A stretch of 64,000 nucleotides of DNA, from positions 1 to 64,000 of the forward strand of contig JACUUH010000004.1 in assembly GCA_014859375.1 (NCBI GenBank), read 5' to 3'. This DNA comes from Gammaproteobacteria bacterium. GTDB lineage: Bacteria > Pseudomonadota > Gammaproteobacteria > Nitrosococcales > Methylophagaceae. The translations under genes were made by a program, and so were the position numbers. A model generated the notes under the pieces. It was given only the letters and a program-made list of their open reading frames with translations, was not told the DNA's origin and did no database searches. Position 1 is the first letter of the stretch. Each line of letters starts with the position of its first letter. Positions 1 through 10,555 of this stretch are shown piece after piece.

Positions 1-791
1 ATATCAATAGACTTGGAGCCTAAGGTATTGGCTTCACGATTCAGTTCTTGCATTAAAAAATCTAAGCGACGGCCAACCGGTTCGTTGCGTTGCAGTACGT
101 TTTTGACTTCGACAATATGGCTTTGCAGGCGATCTAGTTCTTCTGCGACATCACTTTTTTGGGCTAGCAGTACGATTTCTTGTTCTAAGCGTTCAGGCTC
201 AAGGTTGACGTTTAGTTCTGCCACTTTTTCAGCCAGACGTTGTCGTTGTTGTTGAAGAATATCTGGCATTTGGCAACGAGTTTCATTGGCAATGGCATCA
301 ATTTCATCACAACGCTGTGTGATCATTTGCTCTAATGCTGCGCCTTCTGTTTGGCGTGTGACGATAAGTTCTTGTACTGCCTCATTCAAACTTGCCATCA
401 CCGCTTTATTGAGCGTAGTTTGATCGAGGGTTTCAGATCGTATTACACCCGGCCATTGCAATACTTGTAACATATCAATCGGTGCTGATCGTTCGCTCAT
501 TTGGGCAAGTTGGTCACAACTTTCAATAAGCGCTTTGGCAAGATTTGGATCAAAATCAACGCTGGCATTGTGTTGTTCTGGTGCTTTATAGCGCAAAACG
601 GCATCGACTTTTCCCCGACCCAGCTTGTCGTTAAAAAGCTTTCTGATTTGCATTTCAAGTGGACGAAATTTGTCTTCCAGGCGAAGTGCGACCTCTAAAT
701 AACGGTGATTAACACTGCGAATTTCCCATGTGATGTCACCTTGTTCAGTCTGCCTTTCTTGACGGGCAAATGCGGTCATACTTAATGTCAC
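1..791 (-). CDS. yicC: YicC family endoribonuclease/stress protein, 3' end truncated by window edge
   Basis: Reverse-strand translation from GTG at 791 gives (M)TLSMTAFARQERQTEQGDITWEIRSVNHRYLEVALRLEDKFRPLE...LNREANTLGSKSID, the YicC signature; open at left edge so absent from ORF track. Confidence 0.92.
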   Translation of the reverse strand, partial: MTLSMTAFARQERQTEQGDITWEIRSVNHRYLEVALRLEDKFRPLEMQIRKLFNDKLGRGKVDAVLRYKAPEQHNASVDFDPNLAKALIESCDQLAQMSERSAPIDMLQVLQWPGVIRSETLDQTTLNKAVMASLNEAVQELIVTRQTEGAALEQMITQRCDEIDAIANETRCQMPDILQQQRQRLAEKVAELNVNLEPERLEQEIVLLAQKSDVAEELDRLQSHIVEVKNVLQRNEPVGRRLDFLMQELNREANTLGSKSID

Positions 792-912
792 AAGCTTGCT
801 TCCTAATTATTTTCAAACTGCCATCTTAACTAAAACTGATGACAAAAAGCACCCGCCCAATTTGAATAGCCACGTATAATGGGCGAATTATTTTGTTTTA
901 AGGAAATTCGTT

Positions 913-1626
913 ATGCGCCCTAGCGGTCGTCAACCTAATGATTTACGTAATATCACTATCACACGTAACTACACCAAACATGCAGAAGGTTCTGTTTTAG
1001 TCGAATTTGGCGATACCAAAGTATTATGCACCGCTTCAGTCGAAGAGCGTATTCCTGGCTTTTTACGTGGTAAAGGTGAAGGCTGGATTACGGCTGAATA
1101 TGGCATGTTGCCTCGTTCAACGGGCAACCGGATGCAACGTGAGTCTAAAAATGGCCAAGGTGGTCGCACCATGGAAATTCAACGTTTGATTGGTCGTTCG
1201 CTGCGTGCAGCGATTGATTTAAAAGGCTTGGGTGAACGCAGCATCACAATTGATTGTGATGTAATTCAGGCCGATGGCGGTACACGTACAGCATCAATTA
1301 CTGGCGCTTTTGTGGCTTTACACGATGCGATTGATCATCTTATTAAAACCAGAAAAATCAAAAAAAATCCGTTGCATGGTCAAATCGCTTCGGTTTCAGT
1401 GGGTATTTATAACGGTGTGCCGGTTCTTGATCTTGATTATGCTGAAGATTCAACTGCAGAAACCGATATGAACGTGGTTATGAATGATGCGGGTGCCTAT
1501 ATTGAAGTGCAAGGTACTGCCGAAGGTCATGCTTTCCGTGCTGATGAATTACAAGCCATGTTAGCCTTGGCAGGTGAAGGCATTGAACAATTAATGCAAC
1601 ATCAACGTGATGCTTTGGCAAGCTAA
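913..1626 (+). CDS. rph: Ribonuclease PH
   Basis: [45 protein letters not shown]...; typical RNase PH length (237 aa). Confidence 0.97.
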   Translation: MRPSGRQPNDLRNITITRNYTKHAEGSVLVEFGDTKVLCTASVEERIPGFLRGKGEGWITAEYGMLPRSTGNRMQRESKNGQGGRTMEIQRLIGRSLRAAIDLKGLGERSITIDCDVIQADGGTRTASITGAFVALHDAIDHLIKTRKIKKNPLHGQIASVSVGIYNGVPVLDLDYAEDSTAETDMNVVMNDAGAYIEVQGTAEGHAFRADELQAMLALAGEGIEQLMQHQRDALAS

Positions 1627-2234
1627 TGAATAAAATCGTTTTAGCCAGTGGTAATAAAGGCAAACTGCGTGAGTTTGCCGAGCTGTTTGCCCCGATGAAT
1701 ATTGATGTGGTGCCACAATCAGATTTTGATGTGCCTGAAGCTGCCGAAACCGGCCTGTCGTTTGTTGAGAATGCCATTATCAAAGCGCGTAATGCTGCGC
1801 AGTACACTGGCTTACCGGCTATTGCCGATGATTCGGGTATCGAGGTTGATTATTTACTTGGTGCACCCGGCATTTATTCAGCACGTTATGCCGGTAGCGA
1901 TGCCAGTGATAGTGATAATCTCTATGCCTTATTAGCGGCGCTTGACGGTGTGCCTGATCGAGAACGTGCCGCCCGCTATCAATGTCTGTTAGTGTTAATG
2001 CGTCACTCCAAAGATCCAACACCGCTGATTTGTCAGGCCAGTTGGCAAGGCCGTATTTTACACGCGCCAGTTGGTGAGGGTGGCTTTGGCTATGATCCGA
2101 TTTTCTGGGTACCTGAAACAGAATGTAGTGCGGCTGAATTATCATCTGAACAAAAACATGCCATCAGTCATCGTGGCAAAGCTATTCGTCAATTTATCGA
2201 CGCATTTAGCTTTGAAGCTGCTCATTCCAAATAA
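1626..2234 (+). CDS. rdgB: RdgB/HAM1 family non-canonical purine NTP pyrophosphatase
   Basis: [21 protein letters not shown]...GLPAIADDSGIEVDYLLGAPGIYSARYAG; overlaps rph stop by 1 nt. Confidence 0.97.
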   Translation: MNKIVLASGNKGKLREFAELFAPMNIDVVPQSDFDVPEAAETGLSFVENAIIKARNAAQYTGLPAIADDSGIEVDYLLGAPGIYSARYAGSDASDSDNLYALLAALDGVPDRERAARYQCLLVLMRHSKDPTPLICQASWQGRILHAPVGEGGFGYDPIFWVPETECSAAELSSEQKHAISHRGKAIRQFIDAFSFEAAHSK

Positions 2235-2265
2235 GCGCTAAGATTTTAGAGATCGCCCACACTAC

Positions 2266-3426
2266 ATGCTTAATTTCACAGCACTTCCACCTCTGAGTTT
2301 ATATATCCATGTACCGTGGTGCGTAAAAAAATGCCCCTATTGTGATTTTAACTCGCATAAATCACCGGATTCGTTACCTGAAATTGCTTATGTTGATGCA
2401 CTTATTCGCGATCTGGAACAAGAAGTACCTACTGTTTGGGGACGAACTGTGCAAAGCATCTTCATCGGTGGAGGTACGCCCAGTTTATTGTCAGCACAAG
2501 CCTATGATCGTTTGTTTTCTGGTGTGCGAGCCTTAGTGCCTTTAAGTACCCATGCCGAAATTACACTTGAGGCTAATCCCGGCACAGTTGAAATACACCG
2601 TTTTGAAGACTATCGGGCATTAGGTATTAACCGTTTATCAATTGGTGTGCAGAGTTTTAATGATGATGCACTCAATAAATTAGGTCGTATTCATGATAGC
2701 CGCCAAGCCATTAAAGCGATTGAAATGGCTCATAAAGTCGGCTTTGATAATGTTAATTTAGATTTAATGTTTGGTCTGCCAAATCAAACAGCAACGACTG
2801 CACGCCAGGATATCGAAACAGCATTAGCATTAGAGCCAAGTCATATTTCTTATTATCAGTTAACGATGGAACCCAATACTTTGTTTCATCAACAGCCACC
2901 AACGCTGCCTGATGAAGATGATATTATCGATTGGCAATTAGACAGTCAGCAACGCCTTGCCCAAGCCGGCTATATGCACTATGAAGTATCGGCCTATGCA
3001 AAAAATAAACAGCAATGCCAGCACAATCTCAATTACTGGACGTTTGGCGATTACATCGGCATTGGCGCTGGTGCTCATGGCAAAATTAGTGATGCTGCAA
3101 AACAAAGCATCACTCGCCGATCTAAGCAAAAACAACCGCAAGCCTATCTTGAACATGCTGGACGTGATTCACTGATTCAAACCAATGAAACCATTGCACA
3201 GCGGGATCTCGGTTTTGAGTTTATGTTGAATGCATTACGCTTAACAGATGGCTTCCCTACCCCCTTGTTTTATCAACACACCGGATTAGCTATTTCACAT
3301 ATCAGCAAGCAACTTGACCATGCTGAACGTGAAGGCCTGATCACACATGATATTCATCGCATTTGTCCCACCGCAAAAGGTCAGCAATATCTCAATACTT
3401 TAATTGAGCTATTTCTGCCAGAATAG
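2266..3426 (+). CDS. hemW: Radical SAM heme chaperone HemW
   Basis: LYIHVPWCVKKCPYCDFNSH (CxxxCxxC radical SAM) ... IFIGGGTPSLL ... INRLSIGVQSF. Confidence 0.95.
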   Translation: MLNFTALPPLSLYIHVPWCVKKCPYCDFNSHKSPDSLPEIAYVDALIRDLEQEVPTVWGRTVQSIFIGGGTPSLLSAQAYDRLFSGVRALVPLSTHAEITLEANPGTVEIHRFEDYRALGINRLSIGVQSFNDDALNKLGRIHDSRQAIKAIEMAHKVGFDNVNLDLMFGLPNQTATTARQDIETALALEPSHISYYQLTMEPNTLFHQQPPTLPDEDDIIDWQLDSQQRLAQAGYMHYEVSAYAKNKQQCQHNLNYWTFGDYIGIGAGAHGKISDAAKQSITRRSKQKQPQAYLEHAGRDSLIQTNETIAQRDLGFEFMLNALRLTDGFPTPLFYQHTGLAISHISKQLDHAEREGLITHDIHRICPTAKGQQYLNTLIELFLPE

Positions 3427-3459
3427 TATGCTATGGCGATGTTCTTGTTGGAGTTTGAA

Positions 3460-3750
3460 ATGACCAAGTTTAGTTTAGTGATTGCATCGACAGTATTGCT
3501 ATCAGCGACAGCAATAACCCAAGCCGAAGTAATTTCAATTACAGACCCTCGTTATGACGTACCCAACTCAGTTGAAGGTGTGATTCGCCCTGTGCAAGGT
3601 ATGACAATGGCATCAGTTGAGCAAAAGTTTGGGCAGCCAGAGCAAAAATCAGCAGCTGTTGGTGAACCTCCGATTACCAGATGGACATACTCAGATTTTG
3701 TCGTCTTTTTTGAACATAATCTTGTTATACACTCCGTTGTACCGCATTAA
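3460..3750 (+). CDS. Small secreted protein, hypothetical
   Basis: Internal ATG gives signal peptide MTKFSLVIASTVLLSATAITQAEV followed by a ~70 aa domain; track ORF starts at 3433. Confidence 0.7.
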   Translation: MTKFSLVIASTVLLSATAITQAEVISITDPRYDVPNSVEGVIRPVQGMTMASVEQKFGQPEQKSAAVGEPPITRWTYSDFVVFFEHNLVIHSVVPH

Positions 3751-3966
3751 TCCCAAGTAATTTAACCTATCCTAACCCAACGAAACTTAAAATAACGATA
3801 AAGCATTTAAAAATGCGCATGCGGTTATGGTTCAGGAAAATTCATTAACCAATTATCAGATCAATGGCGACAGAAAGTGCAATCACGCCTTTAAATACGG
3901 TCTATTGAGCTATTTATAATGCTATTTGCTACAATTTTATTTTTACCCCTTTTTTAAGGACAGTTC

Positions 3967-5049
3967 ATGTCACGTTTATATAATTTCAGTGCTGGCCCAG
4001 CCATGTTACCCGAACCTGTATTACAACAAGCACAAGGCGAGCTACTCGACTGGAATAATACCGGTATGAGTGTGATGGAGATGAGTCATCGTGGTAAAGA
4101 GTTCACCTCTATCGCCCAACAGGCTGAAGCCAATCTGCGTGCGTTAATGGCGATCCCTGATAACTATAAGGTACTGTTTTTACAAGGTGGCGCAACAGCT
4201 CAATTTACCGCGATTCCAATGAATTTATTACGTGGTAAAACCACCGCTGATTATGTCAATACAGGGCAATGGTCAATCAAGGCGATAGAAGAAGCGAGCC
4301 GTTATTGCGACGTTAATATTGTTGCTAGTTCTGAACAGTCACATTTTACTACCGTGCCAGACTTTGATAATTGGACATTAAACCCAGATGCCGCTTATGT
4401 GCATTACACCGCAAACGAAACCATTGGCGGTGTTGAATTCGACTATATTCCTGATACAGGTGATGTGCCTTTAGTTGTCGATTTATCATCAACCATTTTA
4501 TCTCGTCCGATTGATGTATCACGTTTTGCCTTGATTTATGCTGGTGCTCAAAAGAACATTGGCCCTGCTGGTCTTACTCTGGTGATTGTGCGTGACGATT
4601 TACTGGGTGATGCCTTAGCAATCACACCAATTTGCTATGACTATAAAATTCAGGCTGATAATGATTCGATGTATAACACCCCTCCAACTTATGGTTGGTA
4701 TTTAGCTGGCCTTGTCTTTCAATGGTTACAAAATTTAGGCGGCTTAACTGCGATGGCAGACATTAATCAACGTAAAGCACAAAAATTATATGATGCGATT
4801 GATCACTCTGATTTTTATCAAAATCCGGTTGAAAAACGCTATCGTTCGTGGATGAATATCCCGTTCACCTTAAATGATGAATCGTTAGATGCTGCGTTTT
4901 TAGCAGGGGCTGATACGGCTAAATTAGTCGCATTAAAAGGTCACCGTACTGTCGGTGGTATGCGTGCCAGCATCTATAATGCTATGCCGGAACAAGGTGT
5001 AGATGCCTTAATTCACTATATGCAGGAATTTGCACAACAACATAAATAA
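3967..5049 (+). CDS. serC: Phosphoserine aminotransferase
   Basis: [46 protein letters not shown]. Confidence 0.97.
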   Translation: MSRLYNFSAGPAMLPEPVLQQAQGELLDWNNTGMSVMEMSHRGKEFTSIAQQAEANLRALMAIPDNYKVLFLQGGATAQFTAIPMNLLRGKTTADYVNTGQWSIKAIEEASRYCDVNIVASSEQSHFTTVPDFDNWTLNPDAAYVHYTANETIGGVEFDYIPDTGDVPLVVDLSSTILSRPIDVSRFALIYAGAQKNIGPAGLTLVIVRDDLLGDALAITPICYDYKIQADNDSMYNTPPTYGWYLAGLVFQWLQNLGGLTAMADINQRKAQKLYDAIDHSDFYQNPVEKRYRSWMNIPFTLNDESLDAAFLAGADTAKLVALKGHRTVGGMRASIYNAMPEQGVDALIHYMQEFAQQHK

Positions 5050-5055
5050 ACGGCC

Positions 5056-5326
5056 CTAGGGTCTATTGATCTTTGATAGCCGCCTCTGTTGTGAGTTGAA
5101 AAGTCGTCAACCAAGGCGCGAGGAATGACGCTTGGTTGTTCCAAGTGAATGACGAGCAACACCGGGTGACGGTTTTTCAATCACAACCCGGAGGGCTGGG
5201 GCTGTTTTTCCACCCCACAGCGTTGGAAATGACTTATGTAGAATAACTACATTGCATCATGTCCGCCTTGTTCGACCCAAAAACAGCCTCAAGCAGTGGT
5301 GGCGATGACAGATCAACAGACCCTAG
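5056..5326. mobile_element. MITE-like element with ~35 bp imperfect terminal inverted repeats
   Basis: Left end CTAGGGTCTATTGATCT... and right end ...AGATCAACAGACCCTAG are inverted repeats (16/17 at the tips, about 28/35 overall by eye); non-coding; internal hairpins CAACCAAG..CTTGGTTG, CCGGGT..ACCCGG, ATGTAG-AATAA-CTACAT. Confidence 0.65.
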
Positions 5327-5844
5327 TCTATCGCTGGTTGTTCATAACCTAAAAATCGACGTTGTGCCCATTTAGGCAATGTCCCCATGCGCGCATGATG
5401 AAGACCATCTGATTCAATCACGATAAGTACAAGAACTGAAATTAAGGTCGGCAAAATACCAAAACCACCGATCAATGCATACACAGCTTCTTTCATAAAG
5501 CCCAGATAGTGATTGCCTAACCAGCCTAATAGTGACACCGTGGCCAATAACAACAAAACATAGCTGAATAACCTGCTCCAGCGTTTTGTTATTTGCCAAT
5601 GGATATAGGCAAATTCGCCATCTTCACGTTTAACCTGGCTTGCACGATAAAAGGTATAGCTTAATAACAGCACAGAAAAGATCGGTACTAACACCAGAAA
5701 TATCATATATTGCTGACCAAAGGTCGCGATCCCGGTAAATAACAAGATATGATTCATAATCAAGTTGGTTAAGAAAATATCATGCGGCACTTTGGCCGCC
5801 TTGATTTCAATCTCACTCGGCGCTGGAAGTGCGACCTTATCCAT
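5323..5844 (-). CDS. Hypothetical membrane protein (about 4 TM segments)
   Basis: 173 aa with several hydrophobic stretches; sits 8 bp downstream of thrC on the same strand. Confidence 0.65.
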   Translation of the reverse strand: MDKVALPAPSEIEIKAAKVPHDIFLTNLIMNHILLFTGIATFGQQYMIFLVLVPIFSVLLLSYTFYRASQVKREDGEFAYIHWQITKRWSRLFSYVLLLLATVSLLGWLGNHYLGFMKEAVYALIGGFGILPTLISVLVLIVIESDGLHHARMGTLPKWAQRRFLGYEQPAID

Positions 5845-5852
5845 TACTTAGC

Positions 5853-6998
5853 CTACTTAGCCATATTATTCAAGATAGCATCACGAACAGCATCCAGTTT
5901 CGCATCAACGGTAATAAGCGGTGATGAACTTTGTTTAATTGCTATATCAGGATCTTTCAAACCATGACCCGTTAAGGTACAGACGACTGTACTACCTTCT
6001 GGAATTTTGCCTGTTTTAATATCTTCAATGGCACCAGCTAGCGATGTTGCTGACGCTGGCTCACAAAAAATACCCTCTTTTTCTGCTAATAATTTTTGAG
6101 CAGCCAAGATAGTGTCATCATCACATTCGTCAAACCAACCGTGTGATTCTTCTTTAACTTTCCATGCCATATCCCAGCTTTGTGGATGACCGATACGAAT
6201 TGCTGTTGCAACAGTTTCAGGATCATCAACCATGTGGCCACGCATAAATGGCGCACTGCCTGCAGCTTGATATCCGACCATCTTAGGTCGGTTACCCACA
6301 ACAGCACCACCAGCATATTTACATTGACCTTGGCAGAAAGTACATGCACCGGTGACATGATCACCACAGGCTGAAGAATATTCACAATAACCAATCCAAT
6401 GTGCAGTGATGTTACCGGCATTACCAACTGGCAAGCAGTGGTAGTCAGGAGCACGACCTAGTTCTTCAACAATTTCAAATGCTGCTGTTTTTTGACCTTG
6501 TAAGCGATATGGATTGATTGAGTTAACGATAGTCACGGGCGCATGTTCTGCAACTTCTTTAACTAATTGCATCCCTTCATCAAAGTTACCTTTTATCTGA
6601 ATAACGACAGCATCGTGCATCATTGCTTGTGCTAATTTACCCAAGGCAATTTTACCATCAGGAATCAATACAAAAGCGGTAATACCGGCACGTGCTGCAT
6701 AGGCAGCAGCAGCGGCAGATGTATTACCGGTTGACGCACAAATAATTGCTTTGCTACCCGCTTCAACCGCTTTAGTTACAGCCATAGTCATACCACGGTC
6801 TTTAAACGATCCAGTTGGGTTTAAACCTTCATATTTGACATAAATATCAATATCTTTACCCAAGAACTTTGGAATATTGTTTAGTTTAAGCAATGGTGTA
6901 TTGCCTTCTCCTAAACTGATTAGTCTGGTATCGTCATTCACTGGCAAACGATCACGGTAACGTTCGATTAAACCGGTATAACGTGGACGAAATGGCAT
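5853..6998 (-). CDS. thrC: Threonine synthase
   Basis: PLP site LNPTGSFKDRGMTMAVTKA, STGNTSAAAAAYAARAG, LPVGNAGNITAHW. Confidence 0.95.
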   Translation of the reverse strand: MPFRPRYTGLIERYRDRLPVNDDTRLISLGEGNTPLLKLNNIPKFLGKDIDIYVKYEGLNPTGSFKDRGMTMAVTKAVEAGSKAIICASTGNTSAAAAAYAARAGITAFVLIPDGKIALGKLAQAMMHDAVVIQIKGNFDEGMQLVKEVAEHAPVTIVNSINPYRLQGQKTAAFEIVEELGRAPDYHCLPVGNAGNITAHWIGYCEYSSACGDHVTGACTFCQGQCKYAGGAVVGNRPKMVGYQAAGSAPFMRGHMVDDPETVATAIRIGHPQSWDMAWKVKEESHGWFDECDDDTILAAQKLLAEKEGIFCEPASATSLAGAIEDIKTGKIPEGSTVVCTLTGHGLKDPDIAIKQSSSPLITVDAKLDAVRDAILNNMAK

Positions 6999-7043
6999 AA
7001 AAACTTCCTCTTTGAATATTTAATTTTGGAGAACTAAACAGCT

Positions 7044-8354
7044 CTATCCTAACGATTCCATGCGAATTCGCATAATAGAATCTTTAACCGTACTTAATGC
7101 TTCGATTTGTGAAATGGCTGTATCCATATTTTTTTCAACAACCTCATGCGTCAACATAATCAATGGCACCATACCATCTTGTTGTTCAGGCTCTTTTTGT
7201 AAGATCGCTTCAATACTGACACCATTTTCACTTAAAATCCGTGTAATGTCGGCCAGTACGCCTAATTTATCTTCTGTCAAAATTCGTAAATAATACGATG
7301 TCACTACTTCTGACATTGGCAAAATCGGCGTATCTGCTAAGGTGCCAGGTTGAAAAGCAAGATGTGGCACCCGATTTTCCGGATCGGTAGTCAACGCTCT
7401 AACAATATCAATAATATCCGCAATAACGGCTGATGCTGTCGCATCTGAGCCTGCACCGGCACCATAATACAAAGTTGGTCCTACAGCATCACCTTTTACT
7501 AACACTGCATTCATTACACCATCAACATTCGCCAGTAGACGACGATGCGGTATTAATGTCGGATGAACGCGTAATTCAACCCCTTCTGGTGTTTTTCTGG
7601 CAAGACCGAGATGTTTGATTCTATAACCAAGCTCAGAGGCGTATTTAACATCATCTTGCGCAATTTTGCTGATACCTTCGGTGTAACATTTATCAAATTG
7701 CAACGGAATACCAAATGCAATCGATGCCATGATGGTCAATTTATGAGCGGCATCAATCCCTTCGACATCAAAAGTTGGATCAGCTTCGGCATAACCTAAA
7801 GCCTGAGCTTCAGTTAATACTTCGGCAAAATCACGGCCTTTATCGCGCATCTCGGTCAGGATGAAATTGCCTGTGCCATTAATGATGCCAGCTAACCATT
7901 CAATACGATTCGCGGCTAAACCTTCACGCATCGCTTTGATAATCGGAATACCACCCGCAACGGCTGCTTCAAAGGCAATGGTGACACCCTTTTGTTGTGC
8001 CTTTTCAAATAGCTCATTACCGTAATTGGCAATTAATGCTTTATTGGCAGTAACAACATGTTTGCCATTTTCAATCGCTTTAAGCACTAACTCACGCGCA
8101 ATACCCGTACCGCCGATTAACTCAACAACAATCTGGATATCAGGATCATTAACAATATCCATAGCATCGTCTGTTAATGCAATACCCTCTGTATTGCACT
8201 TTTTAGGTGACTCTAAATCACGATCTGCCGCCCGGGTAATTTCAATATCGCGACCCGCTCGACGCGTAATTTCTTTGATATTGCGACCAAGTACATTTAC
8301 TGTTCCACTACCGACAGTACCTAAACCGAGAACGCCAATTTTTACTGAATGCAC
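7044..8354 (-). CDS. hom: Homoserine dehydrogenase (with C-terminal ACT domain)
   Basis: MHSVKIGVLGLGTVGSGTVNVL...VTANKALIA...GIINGTGNFILTEM...EADPTFDVEGIDAAHKL. Confidence 0.97.
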   Translation of the reverse strand: MHSVKIGVLGLGTVGSGTVNVLGRNIKEITRRAGRDIEITRAADRDLESPKKCNTEGIALTDDAMDIVNDPDIQIVVELIGGTGIARELVLKAIENGKHVVTANKALIANYGNELFEKAQQKGVTIAFEAAVAGGIPIIKAMREGLAANRIEWLAGIINGTGNFILTEMRDKGRDFAEVLTEAQALGYAEADPTFDVEGIDAAHKLTIMASIAFGIPLQFDKCYTEGISKIAQDDVKYASELGYRIKHLGLARKTPEGVELRVHPTLIPHRRLLANVDGVMNAVLVKGDAVGPTLYYGAGAGSDATASAVIADIIDIVRALTTDPENRVPHLAFQPGTLADTPILPMSEVVTSYYLRILTEDKLGVLADITRILSENGVSIEAILQKEPEQQDGMVPLIMLTHEVVEKNMDTAISQIEALSTVKDSIMRIRMESLG

Positions 8355-8362
8355 GTTATCTC

Positions 8363-9580
8363 CTAACCTTTTCTAAACATATCGCGAATACCACGAACAG
8401 CTTGACGAGTACGATGTTCATTTTCGATCAGACCAAAGCGCACGTGATCATCACCATATTCACCAAAACCGATACCGGGTGATACCGCAACTTTAGCTTC
8501 TTTAAGTAACTTTTTAGTAAATTCCAATGAACCCATTTCACGGTATTGTTCTGGGATTTTAGCCCAGACAAACATCGTAGCTTTAGGCTTTTCGACTTTC
8601 CAACCTATTGAATTCAAACCATCACACAATACGTCACGACGGCTTTTATAGGTTGCAACAATTTCATCGACGCACTCTTGCGGACCATCTAAAGCGGCAA
8701 TCGCTGCTACTTGAATTGGCGTGAACATGCCGTAGTCTAAATATGACTTCATTCTAGCTAAAGCGGCTACTAATGTTTTGTTGCCCGACATAAAGCCAAC
8801 ACGCCAACCGGGCATATTGTAAGTTTTAGATAAGGTATAAAACTCTACCGCCACCTCTTTAGCGCCAGGCACCTGTAGAATTGACGGTGCTTTATAACCA
8901 TCAAACACAATTTCACCGTAAGCTAAATCGTGAATAACCCAGATTTGATGTTCTTTAGCAAATTCAACGACACGTTCAAAAAACTCCAAGTCAACGCATT
9001 GTGTCGTTGGATTACCAGGAAAGTTCAACACCAACATTTTGGGTTTTGGCCATGAATCTTTGACTGATTTTTCCAATTCAGCAAAAAAGTCATTGTCTTC
9101 TGTCAGCGGAACATGGCGAATATCTGCGCCAGAAATAACAAAGCCATATGGGTGAATTGGGTAAGCTGGATTAGGTACCAAAATCGCATCGCCAGGTCCG
9201 ACCGTTGCCAATGCAAGATGGGCTAGACCTTCTTTCGATCCAATCGTCACAATTGTTTCGGTATCGTAATCTAATGTGACATCAAATTTACGCTGATACC
9301 AATTACAGATCGCTTTACGCAAACGCGGAATTCCGCGCGAAACAGAATAGCGATGAGTATCGGGTCTTCGGGCGGCTTCGACTAATTTTTCGACAATATG
9401 CGCAGGCGCAGGTTTGTCTGGATTACCCATGCCAAAATCAATAATATCCTCACCGTGCGCACGTGCTTGCGCCTTTAAGTCATTAACGATGTTAAACACA
9501 TAGGGCGGAAGCCGTTTAATTCTAGGAAAATCTTCGTTCAACTTTACACCTGAGAATAGCAAAAATGGTTGGCAAACCAA
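8363..9580 (-). CDS. alaC: Alanine/glutamate-pyruvate-type aminotransferase (AlaC-like)
   Basis: [47 protein letters not shown]...; class I/II aminotransferase; N-terminus probably shorter than the track ORF. Confidence 0.85.
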   Translation of the reverse strand: MVCQPFLLFSGVKLNEDFPRIKRLPPYVFNIVNDLKAQARAHGEDIIDFGMGNPDKPAPAHIVEKLVEAARRPDTHRYSVSRGIPRLRKAICNWYQRKFDVTLDYDTETIVTIGSKEGLAHLALATVGPGDAILVPNPAYPIHPYGFVISGADIRHVPLTEDNDFFAELEKSVKDSWPKPKMLVLNFPGNPTTQCVDLEFFERVVEFAKEHQIWVIHDLAYGEIVFDGYKAPSILQVPGAKEVAVEFYTLSKTYNMPGWRVGFMSGNKTLVAALARMKSYLDYGMFTPIQVAAIAALDGPQECVDEIVATYKSRRDVLCDGLNSIGWKVEKPKATMFVWAKIPEQYREMGSLEFTKKLLKEAKVAVSPGIGFGEYGDDHVRFGLIENEHRTRQAVRGIRDMFRKG

Positions 9581-9636
9581 GCAAAATAACTGAAAATGGG
9601 TAACACTTCAATTTACATTTTACACAAGAAAGCATT

Positions 9637-10476
9637 ATGACTGAACAAGAAGCATTTTATAACGAATTATTAGCTGATCTTGAGGCCGGAACTTTAGTGT
9701 TACCGACCTTACCAGAAGTCGCTCTCCGTGTCCGAGATGTTGTCGATGATCCTGAAGCAACAGCAGGCCAATTAGCTGACATAATTATCACCGATGCGGC
9801 ATTATCTGCCCGTTTATTAAAAGTTGCTAATAGCCCACTTTATCGTGGTCGTGTTGCCATTGATAATATTCAAATGGCAGTCTCACGTCTTGGCCTATCT
9901 TTAGTTAGAAATCTTGTCACCAGTTTGGTAATGGAACAAATGTTTCAGGCAACGTCTAATCGCTTGGATAAATATCTGCGTGAGTTATGGGAACATAGCA
10001 CAGAAGTATCTGCCATTTGCCAAGTGCTTGCGTCTAAAAATAAAAATCTTAGGACAGATGAAGCGATGCTGGCGGGCCTTATACATGATATTGGCAAACT
10101 ACCCATCTTGATGAAAGCAGAAGATAAACCTGAACTTATCAGCAACACAGCGGCATTAGATAGCGTGCTAGATAGCCTGCATACTCGTGTTGGTGCAGCC
10201 ATTTTGAAAAGTTGGAATTTCCCTGAATCCCTGATTGCCGTTGCTGCTGAACATGAAAACTTAAATCGTAATAGTCAAAATGGACCCGACCTGGTAGATT
10301 TAGTGCAAGTTGCTAATTTACAAAGTTATTTTAATGATGACAGAGCATTAAATCCTAGTGACTTGGCTAAGGTTAAGGCATTTGAAAAACTAGGCATTGA
10401 TACAGAAATCAGCGTATCAGAGCTTGATGAAAATAGTGAAGAATATGCCGAAGCCATGGCCTTATTCGGCTTTTAA
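9637..10476 (+). CDS. HDOD domain-containing protein (signal transduction)
   Basis: LVLPTLPEVALRVRDVVDDPEATAGQLADIIITDAALSARLLKVANSPLYRG...AGLIHDIGKLPIL. Confidence 0.9.
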   Translation: MTEQEAFYNELLADLEAGTLVLPTLPEVALRVRDVVDDPEATAGQLADIIITDAALSARLLKVANSPLYRGRVAIDNIQMAVSRLGLSLVRNLVTSLVMEQMFQATSNRLDKYLRELWEHSTEVSAICQVLASKNKNLRTDEAMLAGLIHDIGKLPILMKAEDKPELISNTAALDSVLDSLHTRVGAAILKSWNFPESLIAVAAEHENLNRNSQNGPDLVDLVQVANLQSYFNDDRALNPSDLAKVKAFEKLGIDTEISVSELDENSEEYAEAMALFGF

Positions 10477-10499
10477 ATCTTAGCACTGGATTTCAGATA

Positions 10500-10539
10500 A
10501 AAAAATGCCTCTGGCTCGACAAAGCCAGAGGCATTTTTT
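10500..10539. terminator. Bidirectional Rho-independent terminator between HDOD gene and lysS
   Basis: AAAAAATGCCTCTGGCT-CGACAA-AGCCAGAGGCATTTTTT. Confidence 0.92.
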
Positions 10540-10555
10540 GTGTAATTAATGTTTG

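Noticed and set aside
969-1172. Antisense and alternative-frame ORFs overlapping strong genes (e.g. 969-1172, 7060-7293, 31811-32149, 51571-51756, 63704-63973)
   Set aside because: They lie within well-supported genes, lack RBS/domain support, and arise from skewed codon usage.
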